Positions 1 through 5,185 of a stretch of 5,626 nucleotides of DNA are shown here, piece by piece. The notes beneath the pieces are model-generated. The model was given only the letters and a program-made list of their open reading frames with translations. It was not told the origin of the DNA and searched no databases. Source of the stretch: Acidimicrobiia bacterium. GTDB taxonomy: Bacteria; Actinomycetota; Acidimicrobiia; IMCC26256; JAENVU01. Position 1 is the stretch's first letter; each line of letters starts with the position of its first letter. Location: the NCBI GenBank assembly GCA_016650415.1, contig JAENVU010000462.1, positions 1 through 5,626 on the forward strand. Reading direction: 5' to 3'. The position numbers were made by a program, and so were the translations under genes.

Positions 1-312
1 GCCGTCGAGGTGCACGAACTCCGCGACGGTGCGTTCCTCGCCGAACTCGCGGTCAGCGGTCCCGTCGGTGATATCCGCCTCGACACCCGGCCCTCGGATG
101 CGATCGCGCTCGCGCTCCGCGTCGACGCTCCGATGTACATGGCCGAGTCGCTGTTCGACGAGGTCGGCCTCGTGATCCCCGAGTTGCCCGATGAGGAGCA
201 GATCGAGGAGGAGATCGAGGAGTTCCGGGCCCGACTCGACGAGATCGGCGTGGACGCGTTCACCGACGAGGACTCCCACGACGGCCCGGGCGATCACGCC
301 CCTCCGGCATAA
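1..312 (+). CDS. DUF151 / bifunctional nuclease family protein, 3' part
   Basis: The reading frame is open from the first base and ends at TAA 310-312, so the N-terminus lies outside the window; 103 residues are visible. The segment TRPSDAIALALR followed by APMYMAES (residues about 29-50) is the signature of the DUF151 (bifunctional nuclease, BFN) domain. Family knowledge: plant BBD proteins have DNase/RNase activity, while the role of actinobacterial members is not well defined. The domain ends near residue 57. After it comes a very acidic, probably helical tail (residues about 60-82, Glu-rich) and a disordered Asp/Pro-rich end. No UVR domain follows. An internal GTG at position 10 is not a credible start because it would remove part of the fold. 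The gene converges on the cyclase gene, with a stem-loop between the two stops. Family assignment is firm; biochemical role is not. Confidence 0.88.
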   Translation, partial: AVEVHELRDGAFLAELAVSGPVGDIRLDTRPSDAIALALRVDAPMYMAESLFDEVGLVIPELPDEEQIEEEIEEFRARLDEIGVDAFTDEDSHDGPGDHAPPA

Positions 313-324
313 CTCGGGACTCGC

Positions 325-350
325 CCCGCACCGCTGCTACGCGGTCCGGG
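325..350. terminator. stem-loop between convergent stop codons, probable bidirectional terminator
   Basis: Bases 330-334 (ACCGC) pair with 341-345 (GCGGT) around a 6-base loop. Below a single C-C mismatch, 325-328 (CCCG) pair with 347-350 (CGGG), giving 9 base pairs in total. The hairpin lies wholly in the 38-base gap between the stop at 312 (+ strand) and the stop at 351-353 (- strand). No U-tract follows on either side. Many actinobacterial hairpin terminators lack one, so termination is inferred from placement. Confidence 0.6.
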
Positions 351-1643
351 TCATGGAATCCAACGGTGCAGGGTCCACGCTTCGGGCACGCCCTTGAGGT
401 CGGTGACCCAGGTGTCCTCGAACCGGAATCCCGAGCCCAGCGTCGCACAGCGAACCGACTCGGAGACGAGAATCTCGCCCTCTCCGGCCTGGGCCATGAT
501 CCGCGCCGTGACGTTCACCATGATTCCCGACACGTCGTCACCACGGATGTCGATGTCGCCGATGTGAACACCGGCGCGTATCTCCAGGCCCAGCTCGTGT
601 AGCTCGTCGAGGATGGCGCGCGCGGCGTCGAGCGCGGCAGTCGCCGAGGGCAACAGTGCGAGCACACCGTCGCCCGTGTACTTCACGACCCTCCCGCCAT
701 GACGGGCGACGAAGCGTTGCACCGCCCGGTCGTGGGTATCGAGCACATCACGCCAACGGCGGTCACCCTCGGCGGACGCGCGCAGGGTCGAGTCGACGAA
801 ATCGGTGAAGAGCACCGCCGCGACGGAGCGCTCCGGGGTGAGCTCCGGTGCGGTGCCGGTGACGAAGCAGACCGCCTCGACCACCAGCGCGTCGACGTCA
901 CCGGCGATCGGGTACATGTCGCCACCTTCGACCTCGACCAGCTCCGCGCCGGCGATCGCGTCCACGACGGTCTGGACCCCTTCGTGCACCACGAGGCATT
1001 CGCGGTTGTGGAGCACCAACGTCGGCACGGTCAGGTCGGGAGGGGTGAGCGCTCCCCGTTCACGAAGCATCAGCTCCCAGATCCGCTCGGCCGAGGTCGG
1101 GCTCGCACCGCTGCGTCCGGCGCGCCCGAGCCAGGCAATGAACGCCGGGTCGTGACTGCGACTCGGGAACGAGATGTCCTCGACCGAGCGCGTGGGCAGC
1201 GTGGGATTGCCCGGCGCGGCGATCAGCGCGTGGGTCGGACCCGTGGTTGCCGCGGGATTGATGAGCACGAGGCAACGCATCAGGTCGGGACGCATCGACG
1301 CCGCCCGCCGCGCGGTGCCGAGCGTCTCCCACGACACCACCATCGGACGGTCGAGGCCGGCCGCATCGATGACGGCGAGCAGGTCCTCGGCCCATTGCTC
1401 CTGCGTGCCACGCGAGAAGTCGGTCAGCGGGTCGGACAGGCCGACCCCGCGCCGGTCGAAGACGACCAGGCGCCCGAGCGAGCGGAGCCCGTCGAGGAAC
1501 CGGGCCGTGACTCGGTCCTCCAGCAGCATCTCGAGCGGGAACAGTGCTCCGGAGACGACGACGACATCGACCGCCCCGGGCATGCCCGAGACGCAGTAGG
1601 CGACGTGCGCGTCGCCGACTCTGGCATAGGAGATCTCGTCCAT
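351..1643 (-). CDS. alpha/beta-hydrolase-like domain fused to class III adenylate cyclase
   Basis: This is a 430-residue cytoplasmic protein with no membrane segment. Residues about 1-260 follow the alpha/beta-hydrolase pattern seen at the front of many actinobacterial cyclases (SYARVGDAHVAY, FDRRGVGLSDP). Residues about 270-425 form a class III nucleotide cyclase domain, which makes cAMP from ATP. All key residues are visible: metal-binding D281 (LFTDFVDST) and D325 (KYTGDGV), adenine-selecting K321 and D370, and transition-state N377 and R381 (VNVTAR). The Lys/Asp pair predicts adenylate rather than guanylate cyclase. The hydrolase part has no GxSxG: the elbow reads SWETLG. The expected acid and His positions read Cys216 and Met243, so it is probably catalytically dead and may sense a ligand. 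The start ATG at 1643 is chosen because family similarity begins there; an in-frame ATG at 1718 adds 25 unconserved residues. Neither has a clear ribosome binding site. No convincing promoter was found in 1644-1770. Confidence 0.9.
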   Translation of the reverse strand: MDEISYARVGDAHVAYCVSGMPGAVDVVVVSGALFPLEMLLEDRVTARFLDGLRSLGRLVVFDRRGVGLSDPLTDFSRGTQEQWAEDLLAVIDAAGLDRPMVVSWETLGTARRAASMRPDLMRCLVLINPAATTGPTHALIAAPGNPTLPTRSVEDISFPSRSHDPAFIAWLGRAGRSGASPTSAERIWELMLRERGALTPPDLTVPTLVLHNRECLVVHEGVQTVVDAIAGAELVEVEGGDMYPIAGDVDALVVEAVCFVTGTAPELTPERSVAAVLFTDFVDSTLRASAEGDRRWRDVLDTHDRAVQRFVARHGGRVVKYTGDGVLALLPSATAALDAARAILDELHELGLEIRAGVHIGDIDIRGDDVSGIMVNVTARIMAQAGEGEILVSESVRCATLGSGFRFEDTWVTDLKGVPEAWTLHRWIP

Positions 1644-1770
1644 CGATTCGAGGTGACCCCGCAGGCCGGTTGCAGACGCGGCCGGTGAGAACCGCGGCCG
1701 TGACGCTAGACGCCTCATAGGACCGCCGCTTGACGTTCCGCGTTCGTTCCGCCGCGCCGCGGATGCGACC

Positions 1771-2061
1771 TCAGTGGTGGGAGACGCTCGGCGGCGCGCC
1801 GTCGATCGTCACGGCGGACTGGTCGACGTAGCACCAGATCCATTCCTCGCCCGGTTCGAAACTCTGGACGAGCGGGTGCGAGTCCGAGTTCGCGTGGCCG
1901 GTGGCGTGACGGCCCGGCGAGTTGTCACAGCAGCCGACGTGCCCGCAGGCGAGGCAGCGGCGGAGATGGACCCAGCGACCGCCGGTCGCGAGACACTCCA
2001 CACACCCGTCTCCGCTCGGCGGGACGCTGGTATCCAGGCCTTCGATATGCACACAGGTCAC
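1771..2061 (-). CDS. small UBP-type zinc finger protein
   Basis: This 96-residue protein consists almost entirely of one zf-UBP (ZnF-UBP/DAUP) domain. Visible ligand candidates are C3-x-H5, C20-x2-C23, C36-x2-C39, C44, H52, H56 and H62, and the typical closing stretch EEWIWCY (residues 72-78) is present. In eukaryotes this domain binds the C-terminal tail of ubiquitin and is attached to deubiquitinases or HDAC6. Here there is no peptidase or other domain, as in the stand-alone proteins known from actinobacteria, whose function is unknown. The start is GTG 2061-2059, chosen because GGAGG lies 5 bases upstream. An in-frame GTG at 2100 would add 13 residues without a comparable site and would lie in a palindrome. 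The gene sits 60 bases downstream of the TIGR03086 gene and 127 bases upstream of the cyclase start on the same strand, so co-transcription is possible. The fold is well supported; the role is unknown. Confidence 0.85.
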   Translation of the reverse strand: MTCVHIEGLDTSVPPSGDGCVECLATGGRWVHLRRCLACGHVGCCDNSPGRHATGHANSDSHPLVQSFEPGEEWIWCYVDQSAVTIDGAPPSVSHH

Positions 2062-2066
2062 GGTCA

Positions 2067-2071
2067 CCTCC
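2067..2071 (-). promoter_or_regulatory. ribosome binding site fixing the zf-UBP start
   Basis: On the minus strand GGAGG is followed by 5 bases and then GTG (2061-2059). This full match to the anti-Shine-Dalgarno core favours the shorter 96-residue product over the reading that begins at GTG 2100. Confidence 0.65.
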
Positions 2072-2097
2072 GGCTTCGGACCCGAGGGTAGCCACGG

Positions 2098-2109
2098 CAC
2101 CGGCCGGTG
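2098..2109. repeat. 12-base perfect palindrome CACCGGCCGGTG
   Basis: This perfect inverted repeat lies in the 60-base gap between the TIGR03086 stop (2122) and the zf-UBP start (2061). As RNA it would give only a 4-bp stem with a GGCC loop, so it is a weak terminator at best. It could be a protein-binding site for expression of the zf-UBP gene, but no -10/-35 pair was recognised next to it. Such palindromes also arise by chance in DNA this GC-rich. Confidence 0.35.
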
Positions 2110-2121
2110 TCCGGACGCCTT

Positions 2122-2688
2122 TCACACCCTCCGGCCGAAGAGCCCCAAGAGCCGGACCTGGAGTGGCTCGGTCGGCGCGACCGGGACGGGCGGAGCGAAC
2201 ATCCCGGACTCCTGCAGGGATTCGGCGATCGGCAGGATCCGCTCGTAGGTCAGCTCGACGAGTTCCTCGTCCAGCGCTTCGTCGCCGCCAATGCCCCGCG
2301 CGAGGTCCCACGAGTGGATCAACGCATCGACGGTCATCTCCCAGCAGTACTCCACCGCCGGCCGCGGCCCCGACGACAGCGAGACGTCACCATCGAGGGC
2401 ACCCGGAGCCCCGAAGGCCTCACGCGACGCTACGACGGCCGAATTCCATGCGGCGACGGGATCGACACCGAGCTGGTCGCCGTCGAGTCGGTCGCCGATA
2501 TCGGCGACGTTCGCACCGCCGACCAGGGGCGGAACCCACAGCTGCTCGACGGTGACATGGTTCACCAGCGTGCGGACATCCCAGTCGGTACACGGAGTCG
2601 GGTCGTGCCACTGGGCGTCGGTGGTCGCCTGCACGTGCCGCCCAAATGTGGCGACGGCCCGTTCGAACAACTCGATCGGTTCGGACAT
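2122..2688 (-). CDS. TIGR03086 family metal-binding protein (DinB / mycothiol-isomerase-like)
   Basis: This 188-residue soluble protein is of the DinB-like four-helix type. The N-terminal motif PTPCTDWDVRTLVNHV (residues 30-45) and the later DALIHSWDLARGIG (121-134) are the hallmarks of TIGR03086 and the mycothiol-dependent maleylpyruvate isomerase N-domain. By family analogy H44, D121 and H125 would hold a divalent metal. Known relatives include mycothiol S-transferases and isomerases, but most TIGR03086 members are uncharacterised, so no substrate is assigned. Start ATG 2688-2686 is supported by AAGGGG 7 bases upstream. The frame stays open on this strand as far as 3873, but that extension is antisense to the Coq4-like gene and lacks family similarity. 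The gene is divergent from the Coq4-like gene and probably heads the zf-UBP/cyclase run. A potential hairpin covers its ribosome binding site and start codon. Confidence 0.87.
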   Translation of the reverse strand: MSEPIELFERAVATFGRHVQATTDAQWHDPTPCTDWDVRTLVNHVTVEQLWVPPLVGGANVADIGDRLDGDQLGVDPVAAWNSAVVASREAFGAPGALDGDVSLSSGPRPAVEYCWEMTVDALIHSWDLARGIGGDEALDEELVELTYERILPIAESLQESGMFAPPVPVAPTEPLQVRLLGLFGRRV

Positions 2689-2732
2689 GTTCAAACCCCT
2701 TCCGGACGGAGCCGCCGGGGACTCCTGAACAT
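2687..2732 (-). promoter_or_regulatory. potential leader stem-loop masking RBS and start of the TIGR03086 gene
   Basis: On the minus strand ATGTTCA (2732-2726) is complementary to TGAACAT (2693-2687), which contains the start of the ATG codon. Just inside, CCCC (2720-2717) can pair with GGGG (2699-2696) of the ribosome binding site. An asymmetric internal loop (5 and 2 bases) separates the two helices, and the loop is 17 bases. If the transcript begins upstream of 2732, this fold would hide both the ribosome binding site and the start. No matching ligand motif was recognised, so regulation is an inference from complementarity alone. Confidence 0.35.
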
Positions 2733-2740
2733 CGAGGGCA

Positions 2741-2746
2741 TATTCT
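2741..2746 (+). promoter_or_regulatory. candidate -10 (TATTCT) for the Coq4-like operon
   Basis: TATTCT is five of six to the TATAAT consensus and is the most AT-rich spot in the 87-base divergent gap. It lies 29 bases before the GTG start of the Coq4-like gene, implying a leader of roughly 20-25 bases with GAGAGG (2763-2768) as ribosome binding site. No good -35 hexamer is seen at the usual spacing (region 2717-2724 reads GGGGACTC). This is common for actinobacterial promoters but limits confidence. Confidence 0.45.
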
Positions 2747-2775
2747 GTCGCAACCCACCGACGAGAGGTCCGAGC

Positions 2776-3876
2776 GTGAACTGCCCTTCGCCCCCGCAAC
2801 CCGAGCACGACACCGACGAGGTCATGCTCGTCGCGCGCGGCATCGCGACGGCCGTGGCCCCCGAGACCGGGCTGACCGATGTCCAGGCCGACCTCCTCGG
2901 AGCGATCGCCGAGGCCCTCACGGGCGTCTCGGTCGACTACCGCTCGCTGGAACCACTCGGGCGCGACGAGTTCGCAGCGGCACTCGCCGGGAAGAGCCTC
3001 GACTACCGGCAGCGCATCGTGCATCACATGGTGCTCGGCGAACTGGTGCTCCGCCCGATCCCGATCACAGTGGCGCATCGCGTCGCCACCTACGCCGAGG
3101 CCCTCGACATCAAGGACGACTTCGTCCGGGTCGCCCGCCGATACGCGCAGGGGGCATACGGGCTCGCGTGGATAGACCTCCAGCGCAACGGATTCGTCGA
3201 TCACGTTCGCGAGACGGGCGAGGCGACGACCAAGAAGGCCCTCCGAGGAACCCAGCTGGCCTCGTTCAAACCGGCCCGCGTCGACCGCGAGCTCGCGTCG
3301 CGCTGGCACGCGTTCGAACATCTCCCCGAGATCACGCTCGGCCACTCCGTCTGGCAGATGTACCACGGTCGCGGCTTCGAGCTCCCCGGGACCATCGGCG
3401 GTGCACCGGCGTATCTCGCCCAGCACGATTTCGTCCACGTACTCGCCGACTACGGGACGAACCTCAAGGGCGAACTCGAGGTGTTCGGCTTCATCGGTCG
3501 GGCGGATCCCGACCCGAAGGGTTTCGCCTGGATGGCGACCCTGATCGGGCTGTTCGAGACGGGCTACATCGCCGACACGGGGTTCTTCTCGCGCGACGTG
3601 CGCGACCGCAACATCCAGGCACCAGGGATGCACCAGCGCATCGCCGACGCGATCCACCGTGGCAAGGTGATGGCCGAAACGTTCGGGCGTGACCTCTTCG
3701 ACGTCGACTACTACGCCGTCGCCGACCGACCCGTCGACGAGGTGCGCGCGCAGTTCGGTATCCCCGCGAAGTCCGCGGCCGCCATCGAGGGCGGGTCCGC
3801 CGGCGCGTTCGACCTCGACGGGATGTCGGAGATCCAACGGCAGCGAGTCATGGAACGACAAGAAGGTACCCAATGA
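2776..3876 (+). CDS. Coq4 family protein with TerB-like N-terminal part
   Basis: This 366-residue soluble protein has no membrane segment. The C-terminal half (about 175-330) is a Coq4 domain. HDFVHVLADYGTNLKGE at 217-233 gives H217-D218-x2-H221-x11-E233, exactly the HDxxHx11E metal motif of Coq4. Nearby LPEITLGHSVWQMY (183-196) and the helical stretch 250-272 fit the family. In ubiquinone-making organisms Coq4 is needed for ring modification and has been linked to removal and hydroxylation of the C1 carboxyl position. The N-terminal part (about 15-145) is all-helical and resembles TerB-like domains, judged by eye, so this protein is longer than ordinary Coq4 (about 220-270). Start GTG 2776 has GAGAGG 7 bases upstream; ATG 2824 is a weaker alternative. 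The stop overlaps the next gene's start by 4 bases (ATGA), so the two are translationally coupled. Actinobacteria generally lack ubiquinone, so the substrate is probably something else and unknown. Confidence 0.87.
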   Translation: MNCPSPPQPEHDTDEVMLVARGIATAVAPETGLTDVQADLLGAIAEALTGVSVDYRSLEPLGRDEFAAALAGKSLDYRQRIVHHMVLGELVLRPIPITVAHRVATYAEALDIKDDFVRVARRYAQGAYGLAWIDLQRNGFVDHVRETGEATTKKALRGTQLASFKPARVDRELASRWHAFEHLPEITLGHSVWQMYHGRGFELPGTIGGAPAYLAQHDFVHVLADYGTNLKGELEVFGFIGRADPDPKGFAWMATLIGLFETGYIADTGFFSRDVRDRNIQAPGMHQRIADAIHRGKVMAETFGRDLFDVDYYAVADRPVDEVRAQFGIPAKSAAAIEGGSAGAFDLDGMSEIQRQRVMERQEGTQ

Positions 3877-4202
3877 ACCTGAACTTCAGTCAGACGATCA
3901 CCGTGCGCTGCGCCAATCCCGCGGACCTGGTCGAGATCATGCAGCAATGGGATCGAGACCAGGCCGACTCCGACATCATGGGGTACATGGGCAGTCGCGT
4001 CCTCGCCGATCGCGACGAGCCCGGCCGGTACGTGGTCGTTGCGGACTTCGGGGTCATCGACCCCGACGTCTGCGCCGCCGACGAAGCCGCCCGGAACAAC
4101 GAGCGGCCGGAAACGCAGGCCACGGCGAAACGCCTCGCGGCGGCGGTCGACGGCGTTCCCGAGTACCGCCATTACGACGAGTTGTACCGCACGGACTTCT
4201 GA
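3873..4202 (+). CDS. small hypothetical protein, probable ABM-like ferredoxin-fold
   Basis: This 109-residue protein is not recognised at family level with certainty. Its pattern is strand (residues 6-12), helix (16-29), strand (36-46), strand (52-61), a charged linker, helix (75-93) and a final strand around PEYRHYDELY (96-105). This beta-alpha-beta-beta-alpha-beta order is that of dimeric alpha/beta-barrel proteins such as antibiotic biosynthesis monooxygenases (ABM). Some of those oxidise aromatic rings to quinones without a cofactor; others bind ligands or haem. No catalytic residue can be named. ATG 3873 overlaps the TGA of the Coq4-like gene and has AGAAGG 7 bases upstream, inside the end of that gene. 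The coupling implies linked function or equal amounts of the two proteins. It converges on the methyltransferase gene. Confidence 0.8.
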   Translation: MNLNFSQTITVRCANPADLVEIMQQWDRDQADSDIMGYMGSRVLADRDEPGRYVVVADFGVIDPDVCAADEAARNNERPETQATAKRLAAAVDGVPEYRHYDELYRTDF

Positions 4203-4214
4203 GCTCCCCCACCG

Positions 4215-4253
4215 CGTGACCGCCGGCGCGCTCGTCACTTACGTGCGGTCACG
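4215..4253. terminator. 9-bp inverted repeat at the convergent gene ends
   Basis: CGTGACCGC (4215-4223) is perfectly complementary to GCGGTCACG (4245-4253), with a 21-base loop. It lies between the + operon stop (4202) and the methyltransferase stop (4235-4237), reaching into the last codons of the latter. A competing 5-bp helix is possible (GTGAC 4216-4220 with GTCAC 4234-4238). There is no U-tract and the loop is long, so a terminator role is only plausible. Confidence 0.35.
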
Positions 4254-5038
4254 ATGTGCGACGCGGTCTCCGACACCACCGCGCCGTCCACGGTGAACGG
4301 TCGGAGCGCCCGTCGGCACTGGTCGTACAACCGTCGGCGATTGCGCGAATCCAGCTCCGCGATCTGCGCTGCGACCGGTGTGCACACGAGCGTCGACAAC
4401 AGCTGGGATGCACCCCGTTCGAACACGACGGGCACCACCTCGCGCTCGACGCGGACCGAGCGAAACCCGGCACCGCGGACGAGAGCAACGAGCAACTCGG
4501 GATCGGCGAGACCCCACGGCCCACCGCGGTACGCGACCCCGGCTCCGGCGCCGAGGACGCGGTCGACGGCCGTTGCAACGGCTGCGAACGGTGGACTCTG
4601 GTCGACGTCGCACCACACCGCGAGACCGAGCCGCCCGCCGGGCCGGAGCACCCGATGCATCTCGGCCAGGGCGCCGGCGCGGTCGGGAAAGAACTGCAAG
4701 CCCTGCTGACAGGTGAGCACATCGAAGCTCCGGTCCGCGGCGGTGAGGGTCTCGGCCGAACAGACCTCGTATTCGATCGCGGCCGAACCCGCGGGCAGCG
4801 GCTTGTCGGCCGCGACCGCAAGCATCTCCGCGCTGACGTCGCAGCCCGTCACGGCGCCGCCGGGGCCGACACGCTCGGCGGCAGCCCGGGTGACAGTTCC
4901 GGGGCCGGTGGCGACGTCGATCAACGCCTCGTTGCGGGCGAGCGCGAGCCGATCGAGCAGCGCAGCCACCCACGGTTCGAGCAGCCGCGGCACGAGCACG
5001 TCGTCGTAGACCTTGATCGGATCGGTACTCACCATCAC
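4235..5038 (-). CDS. class I SAM-dependent methyltransferase
   Basis: This 267-residue Rossmann-fold methyltransferase probably transfers a methyl group from S-adenosylmethionine. The SAM loop is LIDVATGPGTVTRAA (39-53, motif I). The acidic end of strand 2 is D67 in VTGCDVS, motif II/post-II is FDVLTCQQGLQFFPD (105-119), and LRPGGRLGLAVW (131-142) is motif III. The general pattern is that of UbiE/Coq5-like and small-molecule methyltransferases (Methyltransf_11/25). The C-terminal third (about 165-267), which sets substrate choice, is not diagnostic. Start is GTG 5038, with ATG one codon later an equal option; AGAGGGG upstream is better spaced for the GTG. The gene is convergent with the Coq4-like operon and divergent from the oxidoreductase, so it has its own promoter. 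Proximity to a Coq4 homologue makes a quinone or aromatic substrate attractive but unproven. Confidence 0.9.
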   Translation of the reverse strand: MMVSTDPIKVYDDVLVPRLLEPWVAALLDRLALARNEALIDVATGPGTVTRAAAERVGPGGAVTGCDVSAEMLAVAADKPLPAGSAAIEYEVCSAETLTAADRSFDVLTCQQGLQFFPDRAGALAEMHRVLRPGGRLGLAVWCDVDQSPPFAAVATAVDRVLGAGAGVAYRGGPWGLADPELLVALVRGAGFRSVRVEREVVPVVFERGASQLLSTLVCTPVAAQIAELDSRNRRRLYDQCRRALRPFTVDGAVVSETASHIVTARK

Positions 5039-5114
5039 GTACTACGCCCCTCTTCCGGACCGGCGGCTCGGCAGGCTACGCGGTAGTGGGAACCGTCCGG
5101 CTCCGGTCAGGCTG

Positions 5115-5145
5115 CCGGGCCCGGTGGAGGACCGCCTCCTAGTAT
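5115..5145 (+). promoter_or_regulatory. two adjacent palindromes and a candidate -10 before the oxidoreductase
   Basis: The 147-base divergent gap (5039-5185) holds a perfect 10-base palindrome CCGGGCCCGG (5115-5124). An inverted repeat GGAGG-N4-CCTCC (5126-5139) follows directly, then TAGTAT (5140-5145), which fits the TAnnnT form of a -10. With a transcript start near 5152 the leader would be about 34 bases, carrying GGAGG at 5172-5176. No recognisable -35 is seen. The inverted repeat abutting the -10 would suit a repressor operator, but this is a visual call. Confidence 0.3.
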
Positions 5146-5185
5146 CCGGTGCCCGACGGGCGTCGGTACCTGGAGGCCGCTCACC

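Noticed and set aside
699..1688. A 329-codon open frame on + opposite the cyclase gene
   Set aside because: Its composition is Arg/Gly/Asp-rich without any domain pattern, and it lies fully antisense to a well-supported cyclase gene.
1644..1770. Search for a separate promoter before the cyclase gene, including TAGCGT on the minus strand near 1707
   Set aside because: TAGCGT fits TAnnnT, but no -35 is seen at proper spacing and the match is expected often by chance.
2691..2732. A 13-codon upstream reading frame (MFRSPRRLRPEGV) ending 2 bases before the TIGR03086 start
   Set aside because: It has no ribosome binding site, and its ATG is part of the 5' arm of the putative stem-loop. It is more simply explained as chance, though a leader peptide cannot be excluded.
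2122..3873. A 583-codon open frame on - that extends the TIGR03086 gene upstream
   Set aside because: The extension is antisense to the Coq4-like gene, a usual effect of high GC at third positions. ATG 2688 has a good ribosome binding site and starts the family similarity.
2107..3876. A 589-codon open frame on + that begins upstream of the Coq4-like gene
   Set aside because: The first 223 codons are antisense to the TIGR03086 gene and show no family pattern. The Coq4-like protein proper begins at GTG 2776, which has a ribosome binding site.
4256..5086. A 276-codon open frame on + opposite the methyltransferase
   Set aside because: It has no recognisable domain and is antisense to a gene with clear SAM-binding motifs.
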